From positions 60,233-124,232 of the forward strand of contig NZ_FNYL01000021.1 of NCBI RefSeq assembly GCF_900109045.1: DNA of 64,000 nucleotides, written 5' to 3'. The position numbers were made by a program, and so were the translations under genes. The notes beneath the pieces were generated by a model. It was given only the letters and a program-made list of their open reading frames with translations. It made no database searches and was not told where the DNA came from. Each line of letters opens with the position of its first letter. The first letter of the stretch is position 1. The stretch is from Dyadobacter sp. SG02. GTDB lineage: Bacteria; Bacteroidota; Bacteroidia; Cytophagales; Spirosomataceae. Of the stretch, positions 50,870-59,686 are shown one piece after another.

Positions 50870-53023
50870 TTAATAGTTAATTAATGTGGAATAAATGTCT
50901 TGGTAAAAACTTGCATTGAATAAAGATCCGTCAACCCCATCTACGAAACCGTCCATATTGATATCTGCCCGGTCGTATGTGCCAAACACATCGCTTTTGA
51001 ATTGTACGCTGAAGAAACTTCCGTCCGTCCCGTCTACAATGAAGTCCTGGCTAGCATTCAAGTCACCCGCACGCATGCACCAAATACCATTTTGCAAAAT
51101 CATTTGATTAGGCGAATTAAATTGATTTGAAGCTTGTGACAATGCAGTAGTGAAATCGTAATTAATTATCGAACCCGCGATGAAACTCTGAATCGGGTTG
51201 CTCATGATTGCCAGGTGATTACGATACTTAACAACCAATCTCACAGAACCAGATTGCGGATTAAATGTTGCCGGTTGTCCATTCCGGTTAACTATACTTC
51301 CATCCGGTTTAAGCAAGAGACTTTGCGCTTGCAACACTGTTTGAGGAGATGAACCACTGCGAACCTCTACCCAAACCCAATCCACGACTTCGCCAACAGG
51401 CCCTGCGGCATTGTTAATACTCGGATAGGCGCTTGAAGCCGTGTATGGTGAGGTTGTGGGAAGAAGTCCAGTCCCTCCATAGGTCTGCAAACCATTTTTC
51501 ATTTTGACGCCTGCATCCGGCATAGCACCTTGCAGCGCAACTTTAAGGCTAAGCACAACATTGCTCAAACAAGGGTTGATTGTAACCTTAACCTGTGCGG
51601 TAGAATTATCCGTGTTATAACAACCCGCCCCGGAAGAGTCATAAATGAACGCGTAGTAAGTTCCTGGTCCGACAGTGTTAGGGTTACTTATGACAGGCGC
51701 CGTGTGGGTTGGGTTGTTGAACCAAACGATTTGAGTATTAGGAGGAACGTTGGCATTGAGAGTGGTCGTCGTTAAGTCGGCTGTCGCCATGGGACAGCTA
51801 TTCATGATGGCGGCAGGTTGTACGGTTACTTGGTCGGTTCCAGCTTGGCAGCAGGGGCTTTCGAATGAAACCGTTACGGAAGAGGTAGACATGTCTGTTG
51901 AATAACATCCGAATTCATCACTGTAAAAGAATGCGTAGTATTTGCCAGGCGTCTTCACAACACCGTTTGCTATCGGCGGACCCTGATGACTGTTATTGGG
52001 AAACCACCTTACCCGACTGGAATCTGCCGATGTTGCCAGCTTAGACTTAAGGGTATAGGTAGTTTTTGGACACTCGACGGCAACTACTGCACCCAAGTTT
52101 AATGGAACTTGTTGAGGGACGTAGGTTATATTAGCCTCCGCAGTAGACTTATCACTAGGGCCAAGCGAATAACAGTCATTGGCATTGTTATAGTAAAATG
52201 CCTTATATGAGTTTGCACTTGGTCCGGCATGCTGTACGGCATACGCTCCCAATTTGTTGCCGGATGGGTAGCCGGATAACTGCCAAACTACATCAGCGCC
52301 AACTGGCCACGGAAGCTTTACGAGTAAGTCCAAGTTCTGTGTCTGACATGGATACATGAATTGTACATTCGCCTTGTAAAGGTCGACCTGTTTTCCCGCC
52401 GGCAAGATGCAGTCCAATGGCCTTTGCGCGATATCGAAATTAACCATTCCACTGCCGACAGTTGTGTTGCCAGACAAAATAAATGTCGTTTCCTCCGTCG
52501 TCGGGGTAAATTCTACGTAGGTTTGCATCCACGTATTCTTTGCTCCCGTCAGATCAATTGTTGAAGTAAGCAGGTTAACCGCGCTATTTGATGGCTGTAT
52601 CTCCAACACAGCCTCTGAGCCAAATGTGGTTGATAACAGCCTGGACGCCATTACCGCAAAATGCATTTTATATTTTTGCCCCGGAATAAACTGGGTCACT
52701 GTAAATTTGACCTTTGAATCGACATTTGGACCACTTATTAAAGTGAGGAAATTCTTGGTAGAGTAATTCACTGCACCGGAGTTTTGACTACTAGGTGGTG
52801 GTGGTAAAACAACATCGTTAAGACTCGAATTTTTCCATTTTAATAATGTGCCACCGTAGTAATTTATATCTGACACATCTGGTGTTCCCGAGACGATAAC
52901 ATATTTATTTGAAGGAACACAGTTACTACATGACGATCCTGCTCCTGTCTCAGGAAATACCTGTCCAAAAGAGGCAACAATGGATAGGATTGAAAATAGT
53001 AAAAATAGTAATACATTTTTCAT
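50870..53023 (-). CDS. Large secreted protein with repeated Ig-like modules and dockerin-like end
   Basis: 717 residues, ATG 53023 (the extra start at 53050 would place the signal peptide internally). A signal peptide precedes a Cys-containing jelly-roll-like domain (about 30-230). At least two similar modules follow, each containing a VRWF/IVWF-N stretch, then YYAFFYS/YYAFIYD and CYSTD/CYNTD. The last ~60 residues hold two EF-hand-like loops (DINMDGFVDGVDG, preceded by GDLNASQDFIVDGTDG), as in dockerin modules. No T9SS C-terminal domain is evident, unlike its neighbour. A role in binding surface glycans is a guess. Confidence 0.72.
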   Translation of the reverse strand: MKNVLLFLLFSILSIVASFGQVFPETGAGSSCSNCVPSNKYVIVSGTPDVSDINYYGGTLLKWKNSSLNDVVLPPPPSSQNSGAVNYSTKNFLTLISGPNVDSKVKFTVTQFIPGQKYKMHFAVMASRLLSTTFGSEAVLEIQPSNSAVNLLTSTIDLTGAKNTWMQTYVEFTPTTEETTFILSGNTTVGSGMVNFDIAQRPLDCILPAGKQVDLYKANVQFMYPCQTQNLDLLVKLPWPVGADVVWQLSGYPSGNKLGAYAVQHAGPSANSYKAFYYNNANDCYSLGPSDKSTAEANITYVPQQVPLNLGAVVAVECPKTTYTLKSKLATSADSSRVRWFPNNSHQGPPIANGVVKTPGKYYAFFYSDEFGCYSTDMSTSSVTVSFESPCCQAGTDQVTVQPAAIMNSCPMATADLTTTTLNANVPPNTQIVWFNNPTHTAPVISNPNTVGPGTYYAFIYDSSGAGCYNTDNSTAQVKVTINPCLSNVVLSLKVALQGAMPDAGVKMKNGLQTYGGTGLLPTTSPYTASSAYPSINNAAGPVGEVVDWVWVEVRSGSSPQTVLQAQSLLLKPDGSIVNRNGQPATFNPQSGSVRLVVKYRNHLAIMSNPIQSFIAGSIINYDFTTALSQASNQFNSPNQMILQNGIWCMRAGDLNASQDFIVDGTDGSFFSVQFKSDVFGTYDRADINMDGFVDGVDGSLFNASFYQDIYSTLINY

Positions 53024-53124
53024 AACGTTCGTGTGTTGAATTTGGAACAATTGATTAATTGAATTCGCTACTTGATTTTGTGCAGATTGGCATCTAAGAA
53101 TCTCCTTCTAAAAAATTGATGATT

Positions 53125-53151
53125 CAAATTTAGGCCTGTGATTTCGCTCAA
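53125..53151 (-). promoter_or_regulatory. Promoter-like pair upstream of the Ig-like secreted protein
   Basis: On the minus strand, TTG (53151-53149) and TAAATTTG (53132-53125), 16 bases apart, about 102 bases before ATG 53023. The -7 box matches TAnnTTTG; the spacing is slightly short. Confidence 0.4.
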
Positions 53152-53395
53152 AAAGAATCCGATGAGTGTCTGGTAGGTATCAAAAAACGATCGGGTGAAT
53201 TAGAATAAGCGGTTTGTAGCAACCGTAAATAGTTGACAATAATTATAAATATATCAATAGCCGATAGGATTATTTATATTAATCAATAGTTCACAATTTT
53301 GGCCATGGGTTTTGCCTTTCATTTATTTGGTGTCGTTTTAATTCCGTAGCCTGAATACGATTCGGAATAGTGGTGCTAACCGCTTTATTGCTGTA

Positions 53396-53427
53396 TAAAA
53401 AAGACCGGAGCAAATGTGCTCCGGTCT
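53396..53427 (-). terminator. Strong intrinsic terminator after the 94-residue membrane protein
   Basis: Perfect 10-bp stem AGACCGGAGC / GCTCCGGTCT with a 6-base loop (53402-53427). On the minus strand the stem is followed by at least six T. Confidence 0.8.
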
Positions 53428-53487
53428 GCGCTCGTACCTACAATACTATATAGATCTCCCAGCCACTCGCAATCAGTTTTCAAAAAC

Positions 53488-53772
53488 TCAATTCCAGTCG
53501 GGACGGAAAATAATAATGAGTATGATAAAGATGGCTGTGATGATGACCGGCACCGCCATTACCCAGGCGAGGATGGATGCGGTTGTAAGGTTACCTATAT
53601 ATATGTAGTACAACGAGGCAATCGTGGCGACGCCGATCGAAGCCAGTACCATCCAGAAATAGTGCCTGGGCTCCTCCGGTTCTTTCTTCGTTATTATATA
53701 GTATAAGTAGTAGCCGCCCACTGCCAGTAATGCGGCACAATTTATTAGGAGGCCTGTCAGATAGAGTCCCAT
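53488..53772 (-). CDS. Small membrane protein with three hydrophobic helices
   Basis: 94 residues from ATG 53772 (the longer reading starts at TTG 53784). Hydrophobic segments at about 2-24, 40-60 and 68-90, with a charged loop (KKEPEEPRHY). No family recognised. A minus-strand -7 box lies about 50 bases upstream and a perfect terminator follows, so it forms a single-gene unit. Adjacent to the sensor kinase but divergent. Confidence 0.65.
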   Translation of the reverse strand: MGLYLTGLLINCAALLAVGGYYLYYIITKKEPEEPRHYFWMVLASIGVATIASLYYIYIGNLTTASILAWVMAVPVIITAIFIILIIIFRPDWN

Positions 53773-53821
53773 GATAATGGTCAATTTTTGATGAATAGTA
53801 GGTTACCACCGGTGTCTTAAG

Positions 53822-53829
53822 CAAAGTTA
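53822..53829 (-). promoter_or_regulatory. -7-like element for the 94-residue membrane protein
   Basis: TAACTTTG on the minus strand matches TAnnTTTG and lies 50 bases before ATG 53772. No convincing TTG -33 element. Confidence 0.35.
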
Positions 53830-54043
53830 TCCGGCCTGTGAGGTAATAAAAATGGGATGTGTTAACGGCGAGCTATCAATGATTGAATGGTCAAACTAGT
53901 TAGGTCGCATCCAGGGGTAACAGAAGGCTGGCGTCTATCCTCCATTTCCGTTAATCAATCCGTGTCAGCCTTTCGTTCATCAATATTTACTTTGATTTTC
54001 CTTATGCCTACCTTACACGATCAGCAGAAAATTTATCCGGTAC

Positions 54044-57000
54044 ATGCTTCGTTATCAGGTCTTTTGGCTCCTTTGCTTTCTTTGGCCGCTTGCGTCCAGG
54101 GCTCAGTTCATTTTCCAGAATCTAAAAGAGGAAGACGGGCTCAGCTCAAAGGATGTGCGTTGCCTGTATAGGGACACCGACGGTTTCCTATGGATGGGGG
54201 CCACTAACGGCCTCAACCGTTACGACGGCGAGCTGGTGAAGCATTATGAGGATTTGAAAAGTATCAAAAACATGGAGATCAACGACATCTATCCTATCGA
54301 TGGATCGAAGAATCTCCTCATCGCCACCTCCGTGGGACTTAAACTTTTTAACAAGTCAAGCGGCAGCTACCAGAACGACAGCCGGTTTGATATCCTTGCC
54401 GGTAAAACCGTCATTTCCATCAGAGCCGATGCATACCGGCGCCTCTGGATTGCCTGCGCGTCGGCGATTTACATTTATGATAATCAGAAACTCAGCCCAC
54501 TTGCCGATGCGCTGCCCTGGACGAAACCACTTTTGAATCATGACTTTTCGTTTGCTCCACGCAGCGCCTTTGTTTGGGACGAACAGCGAATGGGGTTTTG
54601 GATAGGCGGGCGCAAGAGCTATTTTGTTGACTGCAAAAATCATGTTGTATACGATAGCACTTTCAATCCACGTCGTTTTCCATTGCTTAAAACGAAGCTG
54701 ATTACCGCAATTGCCATCGACAGGCGACATAATATATGGTATGCAACGGAAGAGGATTTATCGCTCCATTACTGGGACGCAAAGACAGGGGCTGACAGCA
54801 CTTATCGCGACCTGGATGGCAGGGTGCCTACCGACCGGATCAGTTATCTGTTTGTGGATGCCCAGGACAGGCTATGGATTTCCACCTGGATGTTTGCAGC
54901 ATATGTGAAAGAATCCCGTAAAGCAATCCGAAAAATCCCTTACAGCCAGGACACACCTTACTCGATCGCCTATGGTTACATTCAACATGCCATTCAGGAT
55001 GTCGAGAACGACATTTGGTTTGCGACCAACAATGGACTGAGCAAATTGATTTCCAACAATCCGTTTCAGTATATATATAAGGTACCCAGCTACAAGTATT
55101 TTCTGGAAACAGGCTTTTCGCCCATCGGTTCGCTTAGCAAGAGCGGTGACACCATTTTTGCCGCTAAGGAGGATGGTCTCGTTGAATTTCATATAAGTAC
55201 CGGAAAATTCATCAGGCACGTCGCAGCCGCCGATAATATTTCGCGGAACAAGTTTTATGGCTCGGTAAAAATCGGGAACACGTGGTGGTTTGCCGGTAGT
55301 GAGGGTCTGTACTACTTAAAAATCGGGGAGAAAAGCATTCATCGCTTCACGGGCCTCCAAAGCAAGGGACCATCTGCCCGTTGTAATCTTTTGATAAAAG
55401 ACCGCTCTGAAAATCTCTGGTTTCAGATTAACAAAGACGCATTATACCGGTTGGACACCAAAACGTATAAACTAGACCGCTTTGACGGGACTAGTGCGAA
55501 ATATGGCATTTTCCAGTATCGCGAGTGCCAAAGTTCGTGCTTGCTCGATAACGGAGATCTTCTCTTTGCGATGAATGGGCAGGGACTTCTCCGGTTTTCG
55601 GAAAAAACCCAACATTTCGACTCGCTACCAGTCCGTGAGAGTAACAACTTTTATGTTACTCAGCTGATAGAGGATCCTGCCGGCGACATTTGGGCTGCTA
55701 TTTTTAAGAGAGGTTTATACAAAATGAACTGGCAAGGCGCTTTTACAGACAGTCTTTACCTGAAAAACAGCCTGATGACCAACTACATTGCCACCTTGGC
55801 GGTTGACCGTCGCGGGGTAATCTGGGCAGGCGGGCCGGGAGGGCTCATATTTTTCCCGCCGGACTCAAAAAAGGTTACACGTGTTCAGATTGACCTCGGC
55901 AAGACATTGCAGGACTGGTGGAATTATATCCTTGTAGCTCCTGATAACATCTATGCTGCGATGCTCGATCACATCGTAGTCATTGATCCCATGAAATTTA
56001 ATCGTATCGCGGTGCGAAACCCGCCGCACATTACATCTGTACGGGTTTTTGAAAAGGAAATTTCCGATTCCCCTCCCCTGTCGCTCGTCATGGGTCCTGA
56101 TGAAGACTTTATCACCTTTCAATTTGCGTCGCTAAAACACCGGGATATACCATCGTTGCAATACAGCTATCAACTGGAAGGGATCGATGAAAATTGGGTT
56201 AATGCGGGCAGGGCCATGAGTGTCAGCTACAACAGTCTGGCGGCTGGCGATTATGTATTCAAGGTTCGCAGCACGGATCAAAATGACTTGTGGATGAACG
56301 AAATCACGAAATTAAAAATCAGGATCACACCTTACTGGTGGCAAACCTGGTGGTTCTTTATCCTGGTATGTTGTGTTTCCGGCGCATTTCTTTACCTGAC
56401 ATTTAATGGCTATCTGAACCGAAAACATAAACGCGAGCTGGCGAAGACGATCGAATACTTTCTGAACTCGGTATATGGCGAAAATTCCGTAAGTGAAATC
56501 TGCTGGGACATTGTCCGCAGCTGCACTGCCCAGTTACATTTCGAGGACTGCACCGTGTTTCTTTGGGATGAAGGCAAACAAAAATTGATTCAAAAAGCCG
56601 TTTATGGTTCAAAGGATCTGATTGAAAACGAAATTACAGACCCATTAGAGCTGGAATTGGGAGAAGGCATCGTAGGGGTAGCTGCCAGGATTAAGAAAAC
56701 GCTGATCATCCCGGACACCTCGCTCGATTCCCGTTACATCCGGCAGGATGCCAACAAGTTCTCCGAAATTGCCGTCCCGATCCTGCATGAGGGAAAGCTC
56801 ATCGGCGTGCTGGATTCGGAGCATACCAAGAAAAATTTCTTCACTGAGGAGCAAGCCCACACATTGTTAACGATCGCATCCATCAATGCCAACAAAATCG
56901 CCGAGGCCCAAGCGGAAGAGGAGGCTGCGAAAAAAGAAATCATGCTGCTGGAAATCAACAGGATGCTGGCAGAGAGTCAACTGATGGCGCTTCGTGCGCA

Positions 57001-57622
57001 GATGAACCCCCACTTTGTATTCAACTGCCTCAATAGCATTCAGGAATGCATTGTCACGCAGAAATATACCGAGGCTAGCAAGTATCTTAATAAATTTTCG
57101 AAGCTGTTCCGGATGGTGCTTAATAATTCGGACCGGAACCTGGTGACGATCGAGGAGGAGAAAAATGTGCTGGAACTGTATCTGGAACTCGAAAAAATGC
57201 GGTTCGAACAAAGCTTTGTGTACTGCATCGATATCGACGAGGAACTGGAAGCAGACGATATTCTGCTGCCGTCGATGCTATTACAGCCGTATGTCGAAAA
57301 TGCCATTTGGCATGGGCTGATGCATAAGGAGGGCTACCGCGAATTGAAAATCTCCTTTGACCGCGTCGACGAGGAAATTTTCAAATGCACGATCGATGAC
57401 AACGGGATCGGGCGAAAAAAATCTTTTGAAATCAGGGAACGCAATACCACTACCAGGCGCCATAAGTCCAAAGGACTACAAATCGCCAAGGACCGCCTCA
57501 CCCTGATCGACCGGCAGGGAAAGCACGCCTCTGTTGAAATCGTCGATAAATATGATCCGAACGATGTTGCAACCGGTACCATGATCGTGATTGAACTCTC
57601 GACGTCACTGGACGATATTTGA
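54044..57622 (+). CDS. Large sensor histidine kinase: propeller, Y_Y_Y, GAF, LytS-type kinase
   Basis: 1192 residues. A signal peptide (about 1-20) leads into two-component-regulator propeller repeats (for example DGFLWMGATNGLNRYDGE) over about 620 residues. A Y_Y_Y domain follows (near 690-755), a helix (about 768-788), and a GAF domain (about 800-960) containing VYGENSVSEICWDIV. The C-terminal kinase part is pfam06580-like with the phosphorylated His990 in AQMNPHFVFNCLNSIQ, the N-box LQPYVENAIWHGL and DDNGIGRKKS. Inserting GAF between sensor and kinase is uncommon. The LytTR regulator follows. Confidence 0.88.
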   Translation: MLRYQVFWLLCFLWPLASRAQFIFQNLKEEDGLSSKDVRCLYRDTDGFLWMGATNGLNRYDGELVKHYEDLKSIKNMEINDIYPIDGSKNLLIATSVGLKLFNKSSGSYQNDSRFDILAGKTVISIRADAYRRLWIACASAIYIYDNQKLSPLADALPWTKPLLNHDFSFAPRSAFVWDEQRMGFWIGGRKSYFVDCKNHVVYDSTFNPRRFPLLKTKLITAIAIDRRHNIWYATEEDLSLHYWDAKTGADSTYRDLDGRVPTDRISYLFVDAQDRLWISTWMFAAYVKESRKAIRKIPYSQDTPYSIAYGYIQHAIQDVENDIWFATNNGLSKLISNNPFQYIYKVPSYKYFLETGFSPIGSLSKSGDTIFAAKEDGLVEFHISTGKFIRHVAAADNISRNKFYGSVKIGNTWWFAGSEGLYYLKIGEKSIHRFTGLQSKGPSARCNLLIKDRSENLWFQINKDALYRLDTKTYKLDRFDGTSAKYGIFQYRECQSSCLLDNGDLLFAMNGQGLLRFSEKTQHFDSLPVRESNNFYVTQLIEDPAGDIWAAIFKRGLYKMNWQGAFTDSLYLKNSLMTNYIATLAVDRRGVIWAGGPGGLIFFPPDSKKVTRVQIDLGKTLQDWWNYILVAPDNIYAAMLDHIVVIDPMKFNRIAVRNPPHITSVRVFEKEISDSPPLSLVMGPDEDFITFQFASLKHRDIPSLQYSYQLEGIDENWVNAGRAMSVSYNSLAAGDYVFKVRSTDQNDLWMNEITKLKIRITPYWWQTWWFFILVCCVSGAFLYLTFNGYLNRKHKRELAKTIEYFLNSVYGENSVSEICWDIVRSCTAQLHFEDCTVFLWDEGKQKLIQKAVYGSKDLIENEITDPLELELGEGIVGVAARIKKTLIIPDTSLDSRYIRQDANKFSEIAVPILHEGKLIGVLDSEHTKKNFFTEEQAHTLLTIASINANKIAEAQAEEEAAKKEIMLLEINRMLAESQLMALRAQMNPHFVFNCLNSIQECIVTQKYTEASKYLNKFSKLFRMVLNNSDRNLVTIEEEKNVLELYLELEKMRFEQSFVYCIDIDEELEADDILLPSMLLQPYVENAIWHGLMHKEGYRELKISFDRVDEEIFKCTIDDNGIGRKKSFEIRERNTTTRRHKSKGLQIAKDRLTLIDRQGKHASVEIVDKYDPNDVATGTMIVIELSTSLDDI

Positions 57623-57671
57623 AAACGCATTACAAACACACCCATTTTACACTATAAACATCCCCGAAGTT

Positions 57672-58427
57672 ATGCTTAAAACACTGATCATCGATGACGA
57701 ACAGAAAGCACGCAATGTTCTGAATCATTACCTCACCAACTCGGTTTCGCAGGAAGTCGATGTCCGGCATGCGGAATCGGTTGAAGAAGCCCTCAAAGTG
57801 CTGGAAGACTTCGAGCCCGAAATCGTTTTCCTGGACGTGGAAATGCCGCACCAGAATGGGTTCGAGTTTTTGCTCGCCCGTAAAAACCCGCCTTACGACA
57901 TCGTATTTACAACTGCGTTCAATCAGTACGCGATTCAGGCTATCCGGTTCAGTGCGTTGGATTATCTGCTGAAACCAGTCGATCCGGAAGAGCTGCAAAC
58001 AGCCGTTGATCGCCATATCGAAAAGGTGAAGGGCAAACCGAAACAAGAAACGCAACAACTTTACGACAACCTGGTCCACAATATCGAGAAGAAAAATATC
58101 CGCGAGTTCCGGCTGGCGGTGCCTTCGAGCGAAGGTGTATTCTTTTTTACGCTCGATGAAATTCTCCGGTTGGAAGCTGACAAGAACTATACGTCCATTC
58201 ACCTGGTCGGGAAGCGACCATTCCTGGCGAGCAAAACCTTGAAACACTTCGATGAGATGCTGGGCGAGTTCAATTTCATCCGCACACACAAATCACACCT
58301 TGTGAATCCGAAATACATTAAGCAGGTAACCCACAACAACCAGTTCTTACTATTGTCGGACGGTTCGCGGATCGAAATCTCACGCCGTAAAAAGGAACTT
58401 GTACAACAATATTTGAAACTGAAATGA
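57672..58427 (+). CDS. LytTR-family response regulator
   Basis: 251 residues, ATG 57672 (the earlier in-frame start at 57591 overlaps the kinase gene). The receiver has the acidic pair near residues 8-9, phosphoacceptor Asp55 (FLDVEMPHQNG) and a KPVDPEEL lysine. A LytTR DNA-binding domain covers about 140-251 (FFTLDEILRLEADKNYTSIHL). It is the likely partner of the LytS-type kinase 49 bases upstream and would control genes carrying LytTR-type direct repeats. Targets unknown. Confidence 0.92.
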   Translation: MLKTLIIDDEQKARNVLNHYLTNSVSQEVDVRHAESVEEALKVLEDFEPEIVFLDVEMPHQNGFEFLLARKNPPYDIVFTTAFNQYAIQAIRFSALDYLLKPVDPEELQTAVDRHIEKVKGKPKQETQQLYDNLVHNIEKKNIREFRLAVPSSEGVFFFTLDEILRLEADKNYTSIHLVGKRPFLASKTLKHFDEMLGEFNFIRTHKSHLVNPKYIKQVTHNNQFLLLSDGSRIEISRRKKELVQQYLKLK

Positions 58428-58431
58428 CAGC

Positions 58432-58818
58432 CTATTTCACCTGCTGCTCGAAAAGCCGGTTCAATGTCTCTCCGGGATCGGTACAAAAACCGGGATGGAC
58501 TTTGGACGTCTGCAAAACAGTGCTTCGCGTAGCCGTGAGCCACCGAAAACGTGACGCGGCGGGCAATGCGGCGATAGGGCTTCCGCATTGCCGGTTACCT
58601 TCGCAAATTTGTCTGAATGCATCGAGATAACCTTCCACCTCGGCCGGATCTGTTCCCTGTGCAAAAGCGCCCAGACGATCCGGGCCGATTTCCGAAATAC
58701 AGCCAAGAAAACCGCGCGAAGGGCAATACAGCACGACGCCGACGTTCATGAACTCCTCCCGCTCCACACGTGGCACAATGCGTAGAACCGCATATTCGTA
58801 TAAAAATTTATCTGGCAT
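58432..58818 (-). CDS. DUF3037 family protein
   Basis: 128 residues. The family-type features are the N-terminal YEYAVLRIVPRVEREEFMNVGVVLY and the C-terminal RSTVLQTSKVHPGFC. Function unknown. It overlaps the HipA-like kinase gene by 11 bases and is the second of the two. It converges with the LytTR regulator with only 4 bases between stops. Confidence 0.85.
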   Translation of the reverse strand: MPDKFLYEYAVLRIVPRVEREEFMNVGVVLYCPSRGFLGCISEIGPDRLGAFAQGTDPAEVEGYLDAFRQICEGNRQCGSPIAALPAASRFRWLTATRSTVLQTSKVHPGFCTDPGETLNRLFEQQVK

Positions 58819-59593
58819 CCCGGGCTCCTTTCACAAAGATTTCAGACGCTGACAGGCGGGCCTGCAAATAAGTAATGTAGGCCTGCCGGTGTTCATCGGC
58901 AGTTTCAAATGGGGAATCTATCAGGAGCCAGTCATCCGGGATGAGGGATACCGCTGCCGGGATAATGCTACCAGCCAACCGGACGCTGAATTCCTCATTT
59001 ACCTCTTCAAGCATGGACGCACTTCGCAGTAGCACATGGTCCTTTATCTGCGCAAATGGCCTGCGCGCCTGCTCTTCCCAGTTTTGCCACGAATGGTGAA
59101 AATAAAGCGCCGCGCCGTGGTCGATCAACCACAGTTCCTTATGCCACATGAGCATATTGGTGTTGCGGGCGGTGCGGTCCACGTTGGTCAGGAAGGTATC
59201 CAGCCAGACGATCTCAGAAGCCAGCCGGGGTTCCACTTTGGTCACGACGGGGTCAAAAGTAATGGCGCCCGAAAGGTAATGCATGGCAAGATTAAGTCCG
59301 GTGCTGGCTTTAAGCAAATCCTGAATTTCCTCGTCAGGCTCGGTCCTGCCGAAGGCTTCATCGAGGTTAGCGAAAACGATCTCGGGCACTTTAAGTCCCA
59401 GGAAACGGGCCAACTCCCCTCCTATCAGCTCGGAAATCAATGCTTTGGTACCTTGCCCGGCTCCCCTGAATTTCAATACATAAAGAAAATCATCGTCGGC
59501 CTCGGCAATGGCCGGAAGCGAACCGCCTTCCCGAAGCGGGGTCAGGTAGCGTAGCACATTCACGGTTCTCAGGCTTAAAAGATCGTTGTCCAC
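58808..59593 (-). CDS. HipA-like kinase (HipA_2 type)
   Basis: 261 residues, GTG start. It has the conserved kinase pocket elements, FLYVLKFRGAGQGTKAL at the nucleotide end and IVWLDTFLTNVDRTARNTNML with the catalytic Asp-Asn region, then LWLIDHGAALYFHH where the metal-binding Asp lies. It is shorter than HipA and lacks the HipB partner. Such proteins are often paired with DUF3037, as here. Whether it phosphorylates a translation factor like HipA is unknown. Confidence 0.82.
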   Translation of the reverse strand: MDNDLLSLRTVNVLRYLTPLREGGSLPAIAEADDDFLYVLKFRGAGQGTKALISELIGGELARFLGLKVPEIVFANLDEAFGRTEPDEEIQDLLKASTGLNLAMHYLSGAITFDPVVTKVEPRLASEIVWLDTFLTNVDRTARNTNMLMWHKELWLIDHGAALYFHHSWQNWEEQARRPFAQIKDHVLLRSASMLEEVNEEFSVRLAGSIIPAAVSLIPDDWLLIDSPFETADEHRQAYITYLQARLSASEIFVKGARDAR

Positions 59594-59686
59594 TGGAAAC
59601 AGCTAAATCAGTTGAAAGCGCCGAAGTTAGTTAATTTGTATAAACTATCGTCGCTGTCTCATTAATGTAGCTTGCGGACTATGATT

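Larger units (their letters stand above)
53024..53487. other. 464-base A+T-rich intergenic region
   Basis: No gene seen. It contains a promoter-like pair for the 50870-53023 gene, the terminator of the 53488 gene, and stretches of A/T-rich sequence. Nothing else was recognised. Confidence 0.45.

Noticed and set aside
57591..57671. Upstream extension of the LytTR regulator
   Set aside because: Overlaps the kinase gene and adds residues not seen in receivers.
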